From an uncultured Prevotella sp. (GTDB taxonomy: Bacteria > Bacteroidota > Bacteroidia > Bacteroidales > Bacteroidaceae): a stretch of 64,000 nucleotides of DNA. Position numbers and translations under genes: made by a program. The stretch covers positions 21,871-85,870 of the forward strand of contig ONAJ01000005.1 in assembly GCA_900315775.1 (NCBI GenBank), given 5' to 3'. Each line of letters opens with the position of its first letter. Within the stretch, counting starts at the first letter, position 1. A model generated the notes under the pieces. It was not told the DNA's origin. It did no database searches and saw nothing but the letters and a program-made list of their open reading frames with translations. This document shows, in pieces, positions 20,593 through 29,127 of the stretch.

Positions 20593-21810
20593 ATGATTGA
20601 ACTGTTGTTTTTCGTCATCGGAGCAGCCATAGGAGCGGCTTGCCTTTGGATGTTTATCAATCCAAAGCTGGTCTCTTCTGAAACGGAGTTGCGAATGGAG
20701 AAAGAACGTAACGCCGCCATCAAGGAGGACTCCGAGAAAATGCTCCGACAACAGATGGAGCTCTCCGAAAAGCAACTCCAGGCACAGACGGCGGCACTAC
20801 AGGAAAAAATAACAAACATCACCAACGAGCTCCTAAAAAACCGTTCTAAAGACCTCGAGGAGCAGAATGCACGACAGATGAAACCTCTCGAGGAACAACT
20901 CGAAAGACTTCAGAAACTTATGAACGAGACACGTGTCAGCAACGCCAAGGATACCGAGAGCGTGAAGACACAGATTGCCGACATGATGCGTCGCTCTAAG
21001 GAGATGAGCGACGAGACATCGCGCCTTGCCAACGCCCTCACCCACCGTTCTAAGTTCCAGGGCGACCTCGGCGAGAGCATCCTCGACAATGTCCTCACCA
21101 ATGCTGGACTGCGCGAGGGACGCGACTACGAAATACAGGAATTCATCCGCGACGATGCCGGAAATACCGTCGTCGATCAGGAGTCAGGACGTAAGATGCA
21201 GCCCGACGTCATACTGCACTTCCCCGACAACAAAGATGCAATCATCGACTCGAAAGTCTCGCTCACGGCATACACCAAGTATGTCAATGCCGAGACAGAA
21301 CAGGAAAAAGAAATCTACTTAAAACAACATCTCGACAGCGTCCGCAAACACGTCAAGGAACTTGCACGCAAGGACTATAGCAAGTTCATTGAGAAGCCAC
21401 GCGCCACCTTCGACTTCGTCATTATGTTCATGCCTTTCGAGGGTGCCTTCCAGTCGGCAATAAATGCTGACCCGCAGCTGTGGTCGGATGCTTTTAACAT
21501 GGGAGTTTGTATTGCTGGCGAACTGAACATCTCCGTAATCCTCAGGATGATAAAGATGTCGTGGACGCAGTACGAACAGACACAGAACCAACAACAGGTG
21601 TTCAAGGTGGCAAGCGACCTGGTACAACGTATCGGACTACTCCGCGAGAGGATGCTCGTCGCCAAGAAAACTCTCGAATCGACAAACGTTAAGTTCGAGG
21701 AGGTAATGACCTCCGTAGAGGGACGTCTCGGTGTGCTTAACAGCGCACAGAACATCATTAAACTTGGTGCTAAGTCTGACAAACGCATTCCCAACGACGA
21801 ACAAGTATGA
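20593..21810 (+). CDS. rmuC: DNA recombination protein RmuC homologue
   Basis: This is a 405-aa protein with an N-terminal membrane helix (about 3-22), a long coiled coil (about 30-150) and an RmuC domain from about 160 (LGESILDNVLTNAGLREGRDY ... MQPDVILHFPD ... AIIDSKVSL). The DxxLHFP...DSKV pattern is consistent with the nuclease-like fold proposed for RmuC. It is linked genetically to suppression of inversions between repeats in other bacteria. Its stop overlaps the feoB start (ATGA), so translation may be coupled, although no functional link is known. Confidence 0.88.
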   Translation: MIELLFFVIGAAIGAACLWMFINPKLVSSETELRMEKERNAAIKEDSEKMLRQQMELSEKQLQAQTAALQEKITNITNELLKNRSKDLEEQNARQMKPLEEQLERLQKLMNETRVSNAKDTESVKTQIADMMRRSKEMSDETSRLANALTHRSKFQGDLGESILDNVLTNAGLREGRDYEIQEFIRDDAGNTVVDQESGRKMQPDVILHFPDNKDAIIDSKVSLTAYTKYVNAETEQEKEIYLKQHLDSVRKHVKELARKDYSKFIEKPRATFDFVIMFMPFEGAFQSAINADPQLWSDAFNMGVCIAGELNISVILRMIKMSWTQYEQTQNQQQVFKVASDLVQRIGLLRERMLVAKKTLESTNVKFEEVMTSVEGRLGVLNSAQNIIKLGAKSDKRIPNDEQV

Positions 21811-24134
21811 AACTATCCGAACTAAAGACAGGAGAAAAGGCTGTTATCGTAAAGGTCTCTGGACACGGAGGCTTTCGTAAACGTATCATAGAGATGGGCT
21901 TCGTAAAGGGAAAGACCGTCGAAGTGCTTCTCAACGCACCTCTTCATGACCCCGTGAAATATCGCATCATGGGCTACGAAGTTTCGCTGCGCCATAGCGA
22001 GGCAGAACGTATTGAGGTTGTTGCCGAACAGACCGTCAGAGAAGACAATGCCAACGAGAACGAGGAACTCACCTTGAACATTCCCGAGACAAAACTCTAT
22101 TCCGAAGCTCTCAAGAAACGTCGTACCATAAACGTTGCACTCGTCGGCAACCCTAACTGCGGAAAGACGTCACTCTTTAACTTCGTCAGCGGAGCCCACG
22201 AACGCGTAGGCAACTACAGCGGTGTTACCGTCGATGCAAAGGAGGGTACTGCCAACTTCAAGGGCTACACCTTCAACATTGTAGATCTCCCCGGAACATA
22301 TAGTCTCTCGGCATACTCTCCCGAGGAACTCTATGTGCGTCAGCACATCATCGACAACACCCCCGATATTATTATAAATGTCATCGACTCCAGCAATCTG
22401 GAGCGCAACCTCTACCTCACCACACAGCTCATCGACATGAACCTCCGCATCGTGGGAGCACTAAACATGTACGACGAACTTCAAGGACGAGGCGACAAGT
22501 TGGACATCCGTAACCTTGGCGAACTGCTGGGCTTCCCTCTCGTGCCTACCGTCTTCAGGGACGGACGCGGAGTGGACGACCTCTTCACCACTATTATTCA
22601 GGTTTACGAGGGGACATACAAGAAGCACCCGCTGCGACATATCCACATAAACTACGGACACGAGATAGAGAACGGCATTAGCGACATGCAGGAACACCTG
22701 AAGAGCTATAGCGACATCCGCGAACGTTTCTCTACCCGCTATCTCGCCATAAAACTCCTGGAACACGATCAGGACATCGAGAAAACGCTGTCGTCGCTAC
22801 CCGACTACAACGAGATAATTCTCCACCGTAACGACGCAGCACGACGTATCGAGGAAGAGCTGAAGACCGACTCCGAGACCGCCATCATGGATGCCAAATA
22901 CGGATTCATTCGTGGTGCGCTGCAGGAGACGGGCTATAAGGAGGGCAACGAGAAAGACACCTACGAGACGACGCACCGTCTGGACAGAATAATAACCCAC
23001 AAGTGGCTCGGCTTCCCGCTGTTCTTCGTCTTCCTGTTCGTAATGTTCGAAGCTACCTTCGCCCTCGGACAATACCCTATGGACCTCATAGACTATGGTG
23101 TGGAGTTGCTTTCCGAATGGCTTAACACCATACTCCCCGACGGACCCATAAAGGCGATGATTGTCGATGGAGCAATAGCTGGCGTGGGAGCCGTCATCGT
23201 CTTCCTGCCCCAGATACTCATCCTCTACACCTTCATCTCGTTTATGGAGGACACGGGCTACATGGCACGTGCTGCCTTCATCATGGACAAGCTGATGCAC
23301 CGCATGGGTATTCACGGCAAGTCGTTCATCCCCCTCATCATGGGTTTCGGATGTAACGTCCCCGCTGTTATGGCTACGCGAACCATCGAGAGCAAACGCT
23401 CCCGACTAATCACTATGCTTGTGCTGCCGCTGATGAGCTGCTCCGCGCGCATGCCTATATATATAATGATTATAGGAACGTTCTTTGCGGCACGCTATCA
23501 GTCGCTCATCATGATTTCCCTCTATGCTATCGGCATCATCCTGGCAGTCATCCTGAGTCGCGTGTTTAGCAAGTTCGTCGTCAAGGGCGAGGACACTCCC
23601 TTCGTTATGGAGCTGCCACCCTACCGCCTGCCCACAGCGAAGGCTATACTTCGTCACACATGGGAGAAGGGCAAACAGTACCTCAAGAAGATGGGAGGCA
23701 TCATACTCGTGGCAAGTATCATAGTGTGGGCATTGGGCTACTTCCCCCACGACGACAGCCTCACCGAACAGCAACAGCAGGAGCAGAGCTACATAGGCAT
23801 CATGGGAAAAGCCATAGAGCCTATCTTCGCGGCTCAGGGCTTCGACTGGCGTCTCGACGTGTCGCTGATAGCCGGTGTCGGAGCAAAGGAAATCGTCGCC
23901 TCTACCATCGGCGTGCTCTATCCTAACAACGACGAACTGGCAAACAGCATCACCCCGCTCATAGCCTTCTCGTACCTACTCTTCGTACTCATCTACTTCC
24001 CCTGCATAGCAACGATAGCAGCAATAAAATCCGAAACGGGCTCGTGGCGCTGGGCACTCTTTGCCGCCATCTATACCACCTGTCTCGCGTGGGTTGTCTC
24101 TGCACTCGTTTACAGAATAGGAATTATGCTTTAA
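21807..24134 (+). CDS. feoB: FeoA-FeoB fusion ferrous iron transporter
   Basis: This inner-membrane Fe(II) uptake protein of 775 aa joins both Feo parts. Residues 1-75 are an SH3-like FeoA domain (MKLSELKTGEKAVIVKVSG). The G-protein domain follows, with G1 GNPNCGKTS (114-122), G3 DLPGTYSLS and a helical GDI-like region. The C-terminal half has about ten membrane helices with two Gate domains (LPQILILYTFISFMEDTGY; GFGCNVPAVMATR) and the GVGAKEIV motif. G4 appears as NMYDE in place of NKxD, a deviation seen in some Bacteroidota FeoB. No feoC is adjacent. Confidence 0.94.
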   Translation: MKLSELKTGEKAVIVKVSGHGGFRKRIIEMGFVKGKTVEVLLNAPLHDPVKYRIMGYEVSLRHSEAERIEVVAEQTVREDNANENEELTLNIPETKLYSEALKKRRTINVALVGNPNCGKTSLFNFVSGAHERVGNYSGVTVDAKEGTANFKGYTFNIVDLPGTYSLSAYSPEELYVRQHIIDNTPDIIINVIDSSNLERNLYLTTQLIDMNLRIVGALNMYDELQGRGDKLDIRNLGELLGFPLVPTVFRDGRGVDDLFTTIIQVYEGTYKKHPLRHIHINYGHEIENGISDMQEHLKSYSDIRERFSTRYLAIKLLEHDQDIEKTLSSLPDYNEIILHRNDAARRIEEELKTDSETAIMDAKYGFIRGALQETGYKEGNEKDTYETTHRLDRIITHKWLGFPLFFVFLFVMFEATFALGQYPMDLIDYGVELLSEWLNTILPDGPIKAMIVDGAIAGVGAVIVFLPQILILYTFISFMEDTGYMARAAFIMDKLMHRMGIHGKSFIPLIMGFGCNVPAVMATRTIESKRSRLITMLVLPLMSCSARMPIYIMIIGTFFAARYQSLIMISLYAIGIILAVILSRVFSKFVVKGEDTPFVMELPPYRLPTAKAILRHTWEKGKQYLKKMGGIILVASIIVWALGYFPHDDSLTEQQQQEQSYIGIMGKAIEPIFAAQGFDWRLDVSLIAGVGAKEIVASTIGVLYPNNDELANSITPLIAFSYLLFVLIYFPCIATIAAIKSETGSWRWALFAAIYTTCLAWVVSALVYRIGIML

Positions 24135-24150
24135 CAAAACTATAAACACA

Positions 24151-26445
24151 ATGGTAAAGATTACAAAAGAAGCAGCATTGGAATACCACGAGAGTGGGAA
24201 ACCTGGCAAAATTGAAGTAAAGCCTACCAAGGCGTATCGTACCCAAACCGACCTAAGCTTGGCTTATTCTCCAGGCGTCGCTTATCCTTGTCTTGAGATT
24301 CAGGATAACCCCGACAATGCCTACCGTTATACCGACAAAGGTAATCTTGTTGCCGTCATAAGCAACGGTACCGCTGTACTCGGTCTTGGCGACATCGGAG
24401 CTATGAGTGGTAAACCCGTTATGGAAGGTAAAGGACTGCTGTTCAAGATATATGGTGGCATCGACGTCTTCGACATCGAAGTAGCCGAGAAAGACCCCGA
24501 GAAGTTCTGCGAGGCAGTAGAAAAGATTGCCCCAACCTTCGGAGGTATCAACCTCGAGGACATCAAAGCCCCCGAATGCTTCTACATCGAGGAACGTCTG
24601 AAACGAACACTCGACATCCCCGTGATGCACGACGACCAGCACGGCACTGCCATCATCTCTGCCGCAGGACTGAAAAACGCCCTCGAGGTAGCTGGTAAGG
24701 ACATCAAGAAGGTACGCATCGTAGTAAATGGTGCCGGCGCTGCTGCCATCTCTTGTACAAAACTGTATATGGCTCTCGGTGCCAGGAAAGAGAATATCCT
24801 CATGCTCGACTCAAAGGGTGTTATCTCCATGGAGCGCACCGACCTCAACGAGCAGAAGAAGTTCTTCGCCACATCACGTACCGACGTACACACTCTCGAA
24901 GAGGCTATCAACGGTGCCGACGTCTTCGTAGGACTCTCCAAGGGTAACGTCCTCTCGCAGGACATGGTACGTTCTATGGCGAAAGACCCTATCATTTTTG
25001 CCCTTGCTAACCCTACTCCCGAAATCACCTACGAGGAGGCTATGGAGGCACGTCCCGACGTACTTATGTCAACAGGACGCACCGACTATCCTAACCAGAT
25101 AAACAACGTCATCGGCTTCCCCTACATCTTCCGTGGAGCCCTCGACGTTCACGCTACGGCTATCAACGAGGAGATGAAGATGGCAGCGGTCCACGCTATT
25201 GCCGACCTCGCCAAGCAGCCTGTTCCCGATGTTGTCAACGACGTTTATAAGGTTAACAACCTGCGCTTCGGACGCAACTACTTCATTCCGAAACCCGTTG
25301 ACCCACGACTCATCTCCGAGGTCAGCGCCGCCGTTGCTAAGGCAGCCATAAAGAGTGGCGTAGCACGTCGTACCATAAGCAACTGGGACGAGTACAAACA
25401 CTCACTGAGCGTCCTCCTCGGTCAGGAGACAAAACTCACACAGAAACTCTACGCCACAGCAAGTGCTCACCCACAGCGCATCGTCTTCGCCGAAGGCATG
25501 AACCCCACAATGCTACGCGCCGCAGTACAGGCAAAGTCGGAGGGCATCTGCGAGCCTATCCTCCTCGGCAACGACGAACGCATAAAGAAACTCGCCAAGG
25601 AACTCGACCTCTCGCTGAAAGGCATCAAGGTGGTTAACCTGCGTAGCGACAAGGAGAGCAGCCGTCGCGAGAAGTACGCACGAATCCTCACCGAGAAACG
25701 CCAGCGTGACGGCTACACCTTCGAGGAGGCCAACGACAAGATGTTCGAGCGTAACTACTTCGGAATGATGATGGTTGAGACGGGCGATGCCGACGCCTTC
25801 ATCACTGGTCTCTACACCAAGTACTCCAACACCATCAAGGTAGCCAAGGAGGTTATCGGTATCCGCGACGAGCTGAAACACTTCGGCACCATGCACATCA
25901 TCAACTCGCCAAAGGGAATCCTCTACATCGGCGATACCCTTATCAACCAGAACCCCGACACTTCCACCCTCGTCGATATAGCTCAGCTCTGCAGCACCAC
26001 CGTTCGCTGGTTCAACGAGAAGCCCCGCATAGCAATGATAAGTCACTCGAACTTCGGTTCCGACACCTCCGAGGGCTCTCAGAAAGTACGCGACGCCGTG
26101 AAGATACTCCAGAAGAACTATCCCGACATGATTGTCGATGGCGAGATGCAGATTAGCTTTGCACTCAACAAACAGCTGCGCGACGAGAAGTACCCCTTCA
26201 CACGTCTCTATGGCGAGAACGTCAACACCCTGGTGTTCCCTAACCTCACCAGCGCACGCTCAAGCTACAAGATGCTCCAGGCACTCGATACCGACGTGGA
26301 AATCATCGGTCCTATCCAGATGGGACTCAACAAAGCCATCCACTTCGTTGACTTCGGCAGCAACGTGCGCGACATCGTCAACATCGCCGCCATCGCCGGC
26401 ATCGACGCCTACGTCTGGAAGATTCAACATAGAATAAAGAAATAA
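24151..26445 (+). CDS. maeB: NADP-dependent malic enzyme with phosphotransacetylase-like domain
   Basis: This enzyme of 764 aa decarboxylates malate to pyruvate with NADP+. The malic domain (residues about 15-160: [34 protein letters not shown]) and NAD-binding domain ([11 protein letters not shown]) fill the first 430 residues. The remaining part is a phosphate acetyl/butyryltransferase-like domain ([30 protein letters not shown]), which in MaeB proteins is regulatory and not catalytic. It stands alone, 16 bases after feoB, and ends at a strong terminator. Confidence 0.94.
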   Translation: MVKITKEAALEYHESGKPGKIEVKPTKAYRTQTDLSLAYSPGVAYPCLEIQDNPDNAYRYTDKGNLVAVISNGTAVLGLGDIGAMSGKPVMEGKGLLFKIYGGIDVFDIEVAEKDPEKFCEAVEKIAPTFGGINLEDIKAPECFYIEERLKRTLDIPVMHDDQHGTAIISAAGLKNALEVAGKDIKKVRIVVNGAGAAAISCTKLYMALGARKENILMLDSKGVISMERTDLNEQKKFFATSRTDVHTLEEAINGADVFVGLSKGNVLSQDMVRSMAKDPIIFALANPTPEITYEEAMEARPDVLMSTGRTDYPNQINNVIGFPYIFRGALDVHATAINEEMKMAAVHAIADLAKQPVPDVVNDVYKVNNLRFGRNYFIPKPVDPRLISEVSAAVAKAAIKSGVARRTISNWDEYKHSLSVLLGQETKLTQKLYATASAHPQRIVFAEGMNPTMLRAAVQAKSEGICEPILLGNDERIKKLAKELDLSLKGIKVVNLRSDKESSRREKYARILTEKRQRDGYTFEEANDKMFERNYFGMMMVETGDADAFITGLYTKYSNTIKVAKEVIGIRDELKHFGTMHIINSPKGILYIGDTLINQNPDTSTLVDIAQLCSTTVRWFNEKPRIAMISHSNFGSDTSEGSQKVRDAVKILQKNYPDMIVDGEMQISFALNKQLRDEKYPFTRLYGENVNTLVFPNLTSARSSYKMLQALDTDVEIIGPIQMGLNKAIHFVDFGSNVRDIVNIAAIAGIDAYVWKIQHRIKK

Positions 26446-26451
26446 CCACAA

Positions 26452-26485
26452 AAAAGAAGCGGAGCCCTAAAGCTCCGCTTCTTTT
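26452..26485 (+). terminator. terminator after maeB
   Basis: A perfect 14-bp stem (26452-26465 with 26472-26485) has the GC-rich core GAAGCGGAGC, a 6-base loop (CCTAAA) and a T-rich right arm. It begins 7 bases after the maeB stop. Confidence 0.85.
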
Positions 26486-26514
26486 CTTCTTACTTCATCC
26501 TTCCTACTTGCCCT

Positions 26515-26556
26515 TTAGTAAGCCCCTCCCTTTGGAGGGGTTGGGGGAGGCTTTTA
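26515..26556. repeat. dispersed G-rich intergenic repeat, copy 1
   Basis: The segment contains CCCCTCC, TTGGAGGGG and TTGGGGGAGGC. Closely similar blocks occur at 26850-26893 and 54168-54208, each in a gene-free gap. The type is common between genes in Bacteroidota; no coding potential is assigned. Confidence 0.6.
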
Positions 26557-26742
26557 AGGCTCCTCCGGCTCCGGATTCGCCAGGTCAGCATCCTCATGAC
26601 TGTCATCCGTCGTCTTGTAGATCGCGGCAACACAGTAATACTGGAAAATCCGCCTCAAGGGGTGTAAGGGTGTTAAAGTCCGATAAATAAAGGTTTTAAG
26701 CGCAACACCCCAGGGTGTGAGGGTGTGGTGAGGGTGTTGTGC

Positions 26743-26774
26743 TGTCGGGAAATTCTCTAGAGAATTTCCCGACA
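26743..26774. repeat. perfect 32-bp palindrome
   Basis: The half-site is TGTCGGGAAATTCTCT followed by its exact complement. Its core AAATTCTCTAGAGAATTT recurs as an 18-bp palindrome at 26815-26832. It could form a cruciform, a hairpin in RNA or a protein-binding site; it is not followed by a T-run. Confidence 0.75.
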
Positions 26775-26814
26775 AACCAACCCCCTAATCCGACAAAAAA
26801 CACGCTTTCACAAC

Positions 26815-26832
26815 AAATTCTCTAGAGAATTT
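26815..26832. repeat. 18-bp palindrome, second copy of the core
   Basis: This repeats the centre of the palindrome at 26743-26774 exactly, 40-odd bases downstream, inside the nested inverted-repeat block. Confidence 0.7.
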
Positions 26833-26849
26833 TCCACCAAACCACCGCT

Positions 26850-26893
26850 TTAGTAAAGCCCCACCCTACTTGGGGAGGGGTTGGGGAGAGGCT
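26850..26893. repeat. dispersed G-rich intergenic repeat, copy 2
   Basis: The block reads TTAGTAAAGCCCC, then CTTGGGGAGGGGTTGGGGAG. It is similar to 26515-26556 and most similar to 54168-54208. Confidence 0.6.
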
Positions 26894-26982
26894 TCCACCA
26901 CACCCTTACCACACCCTTACACCCTGGGGTGTGCACCTCAAACCCCGATAAACACTGGGGTTTAACACCCTTACACCCTTAA

Positions 26983-27328
26983 ACGTCAAAATTACAAGTA
27001 CAGTAAAATCGCCATAATACACAACCAACAACGGTTCTTTTCTCTTTTCTTTGCTTGTTCACCCGCACTCGTATTGGTTAACCCTTGCGTGCAGGGCGTA
27101 AGGATGAGCAGGGAACCCTGTCACACGTGAAGGCACTAAAGTTTATGCTATTACCCCAGAGTGTAGCTGCTCTATTGGAAATCTTATCTTTTTTCCCTTA
27201 AAGTAAATATCAACCTTAAGGGAAAAGAAAGTTTAGTTTGTATTGCGTATATATAGCAAAGAGACGTACAAAACTCATTATATTTATATTATTCTTGGTA
27301 AAAGCATTGTCGATTCAGAAAAATATCG
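26983..27328. other. gene-free stretch with one hairpin
   Basis: No credible coding region was found here. The only structure seen is an 11-bp stem (TTTTCCCTTAA, 27191-27201, with its complement 27216-27226) around a 14-base loop, before the promoter at 27329. The part from about 27030 to 27180 has a more balanced base composition than the flanking AT-rich DNA, and I cannot explain it. Confidence 0.5.
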
Positions 27329-27336
27329 TAACTTTG
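27329..27336 (+). promoter_or_regulatory. promoter of the 58-aa gene and acetyltransferase remnant
   Basis: The -7 box reads TAACTTTG, with TTG 19 bases upstream at 27307-27309 in the -33 position. It precedes a leader of about 60 bases to the ATG at 27403. Confidence 0.6.
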
Positions 27337-27402
27337 CACATGAAAAGTGCGAGTACGGTTTGCACCGTCCTTGCGCCAAGAACAAGAATAGGAGATACAA
27401 CA

Positions 27403-27579
27403 ATGGCATTAGCAATCAAAGCAATTCCCACACTCTACGGTGACGAAGCTCGTCGTTTCCGTGAGATGGCAGACGAAACGGAACGCAAGTATGACATGTG
27501 TCCGAAGCGAGATCTGAAGGCAGATCCTCGCTATCAAGCTATGCGCACGATTCTTGAGAGGTCGAACATCAACTACTGA
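27403..27579 (+). CDS. small protein upstream of an acetyltransferase (antitoxin-like position)
   Basis: This is a 58-aa protein beginning MALAIKAIPTLYGDEARRF. It is soluble and charged, with a helical middle (REMADETERKYDM) and a basic C-terminus. I do not recognise a named family. The position, 7 bases before a GNAT-type gene under one promoter, resembles that of the small partner gene in GNAT toxin-antitoxin pairs, but there is no ribbon-helix-helix motif that I can see. The ATG is chosen because it is the first after the promoter box in a frame giving a compact protein. The longer frame from 27238 crosses the promoter. Confidence 0.6.
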   Translation: MALAIKAIPTLYGDEARRFREMADETERKYDMCPKRDLKADPRYQAMRTILERSNINY

Positions 27580-27586
27580 TTCCACA

Positions 27587-27943
27587 ATGGCATTTCTCGA
27601 AGAAAACTGCGTACTCAACATACTGACTGATGACATTCTTGAAGAGTGTCATCCTTTTGTGTGTGGCGATGACGATATGGATGAGTTCTTCCGAAAGGAT
27701 GCGCTGGACTATACCCGTTACCGTATGGGAAAGTCATATTGCTTCCGTATGAATGATGCCAAGAATGAACCTGACGTGTTACGCTTCTATGAACATAATG
27801 GTTTCAAGCCCCTTTTCCCTCGTGAGATAGACGAAGATTTCTACACGAAGCCACCTAAGGATGATGAGGAACGTGAAGAGCGAATGAAGAATCCTCGAAA
27901 GCTCAGGACTCGATTGATGTTTAGTGACTTACTTGATGAATAA
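27587..27943 (+). pseudogene. GNAT acetyltransferase with its acetyl-CoA-binding core deleted
   Basis: The 118-aa product starts MAFLEENCVLNILTDDILEE and continues to MGKSYCFRMND, like the N-terminal part of a Bacteroidota GNAT protein. It then jumps directly to EPDVLRFYEHNGFKPLF, which belongs to the last strand and helix of the fold, and finishes TRLMFSDLL. Roughly 70-80 residues containing the V/I-x-x-x-x-RGxGxG acetyl-CoA loop are absent, yet the frame is kept. An in-frame internal deletion is the simplest reading. The product could not acetylate, although it might still bind its partner. Confidence 0.65.
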
Positions 27944-28040
27944 CAGAGGTATACGGGGAAAAGTATGGCAGCCTGATCACCTGCAACTTGTCCGCATAGA
28001 CAGAAAGTACGAACCTCTATAAAAACCCCGTCCTAATACG

Positions 28041-28075
28041 AACAGGACTTGCATTCTTGATGTGCAAGTCCTGTT
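28041..28075 (+). terminator. hairpin, probable terminator
   Basis: A perfect 13-bp stem (28041-28053 with 28063-28075, arm AACAGGACTTGCA) has a 9-base loop. Only a short AT-rich tail follows, so termination is likely but not certain. It lies about 100 bases after the acetyltransferase remnant. Confidence 0.6.
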
Positions 28076-28137
28076 TATTAGTAAGCGGGAGAATTGGCAG
28101 TGACTTTTAACCTTGATGTCAGGGGACTGTCCCCTGG

Positions 28138-28293
28138 TCACACGTTGTAATTCTTGCCATCGGCGGCAGTAGTTAAATATTGTTTGACAACTGAATCTGC
28201 GTACAAATCTCTTTCTTTCAGTATGTTAGATATGTGCATACTGATGTTTAACTTCGAGGTGGCAAAAAGTTCTGCCATCTGTTGCTGGTTCAG
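28138..28293 (-). pseudogene. remnant of a RhuM-family gene
   Basis: Read on the minus strand, 51 open codons give LNQQQMAELFATSKLNIS, then MHISNILKERDLY, then DSVVKQYLTTAADGKNYNV before a stop. This matches the helix-turn-helix-containing core of RhuM (virulence RhuM family) proteins as I know them, typically TQxQMAELF...NISxHIxNI...GEL...SVVKxYLTTASDGKxY. The fragment has no start codon region and stops where the family continues for about 200 more residues. It is therefore debris of a mobile-element-associated gene. Confidence 0.65.
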
Positions 28294-28448
28294 TCATATC
28301 TTACTACCCCAAGCCCCCATTCTTCGACTAGCGAAGCGAATTCATCGATTACCCGAGCAAGGCTCGCCACCCCGTAGCATTCCCCTAAAAGGAGGGGTTT
28401 TCCTATAAAAAATAGGGGAAATTCTTTTGCTTTATTCATATTTGTTGA

Positions 28449-28456
28449 TATATTTG
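28449..28456 (+). promoter_or_regulatory. promoter of the Sel1-repeat gene
   Basis: The -7 box reads TATATTTG, with TTG at 28427-28429 at the right distance for the -33 element. Confidence 0.55.
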
Positions 28457-28491
28457 CAGCGTGAATCAGAAAAAAAATAAACCTAAAACCG

Positions 28492-28992
28492 ATGATTATG
28501 AAAAGAATAATGACAATGATCGTTTCAATGTTGCTGTGTATGGCAACATTTGCACAGACCTCCCAACCTTCGTTTGATCAACAGCTGACGAAAGCCCGTA
28601 TTCGCGGTGATGTTGAGGCCATGTACAATGTCGGATTAAGATATTACAATGGTGACGGTGTGGCTAAGAACGAACGCGAGTCATTCATCTGGATGCTGAG
28701 GGCGGCTCTGAAAGGCCATGTGGATGCGATGGAACAGGTTGCCTATGATTATATGAACGGCATCGGTGTTGAAAAAGACCTTGTCATAGGATTCGAATGG
28801 ATGCAGGCTGCCGCTGAAGCGGGTCAAGTAGATGCAATGGAAAACGTTGCCATTAACAAATATCTCGATGGGAATTATTGGGATGCCTATAAATGGTGTT
28901 CAAAGGCTGCTGCGAAAGGAAGCAAGACGGCTGCGGAATGGCTGAAGGATTTGGATGAACAACTATATAATGACCAGGACACTACTCGGTAA
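28492..28992 (+). CDS. secreted Sel1-repeat protein
   Basis: This is a 166-aa protein with a cleavable signal peptide (hydrophobic stretch about 8-22, ending MATFAQ) and three Sel1-like repeats: AMYNVGLRYYNGDGVAKNE, then AMEQVAYDYMNGIGVEKD, then a more divergent AMENVAINKYLDGNYWDA. Sel1 repeats form alpha/alpha superhelices that bind proteins; the partner is unknown. A second in-frame ATG at 28498 would also fit. The gene stands alone between repeats and ends at a hairpin (29034-29061). Confidence 0.85.
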   Translation: MIMKRIMTMIVSMLLCMATFAQTSQPSFDQQLTKARIRGDVEAMYNVGLRYYNGDGVAKNERESFIWMLRAALKGHVDAMEQVAYDYMNGIGVEKDLVIGFEWMQAAAEAGQVDAMENVAINKYLDGNYWDAYKWCSKAAAKGSKTAAEWLKDLDEQLYNDQDTTR

Positions 28993-29033
28993 GAGTTGTA
29001 TTCACTGCTTAACGTGAAAGAACAAATTGTGAC

Positions 29034-29061
29034 AAGGGACGTCCCAATCAGGACGTCCCTT
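29034..29061 (+). terminator. hairpin after the Sel1 gene
   Basis: A perfect 11-bp stem (AAGGGACGTCC, 29034-29044, with 29051-29061) has a 6-base loop and is followed by a T-rich tract. It probably ends the Sel1 transcript, and may serve the convergent amidohydrolase as well. Confidence 0.7.
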
Positions 29062-29127
29062 CTTATTCCCCTTCCTTAGAAAGTAAAGGCTACGGGTAGA
29101 TCTCTAATCAATCACACCATCATCTGA

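Larger units (their letters stand above)
26657..26982. repeat. nested inverted-repeat block
   Basis: The outer arms are the 18-base motif GGGTGTAAGGGTGTTAAA at 26660-26677 and its complement at 26961-26978. Inner arms rich in AGGGTGT lie at about 26703-26738 and, inverted, at about 26896-26934. Between them lie two palindromes (26743-26774 and 26815-26832) and a G-rich repeat. No open reading frame is convincing here. The symmetry suggests a composite repeat or a decayed non-autonomous element. Confidence 0.6.
27944..28491. other. gene-free stretch with remnant, hairpins and repeats
   Basis: Apart from the hairpin at 28041-28075 and the RhuM remnant, this gap holds a short palindrome (CAGGGGAC-T-GTCCCCTG, 28120-28136) and another G/C-rich repeat fragment near 28375-28408. 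The promoter of the Sel1 gene lies at 28449. Small frames here do not look like real genes. Confidence 0.5.

Noticed and set aside
27030-27180. Possible structured RNA or riboswitch in the gap before the 58-aa gene
   Set aside because: I compared it by eye with cobalamin, TPP and SAM riboswitch cores and with tRNA and found no match; it also lies upstream of the predicted promoter, so it would not be in that gene's leader.
28154-28408. Plus-strand open frame of 84 codons
   Set aside because: It runs antisense to the RhuM remnant and into a G-rich repeat; composition and lack of a ribosome-binding site argue against a gene.
26515-28410. Insertion sequence or transposon
   Set aside because: No transposase frame, terminal repeats with target duplication, or integrase was found; only repeats and gene debris are visible.
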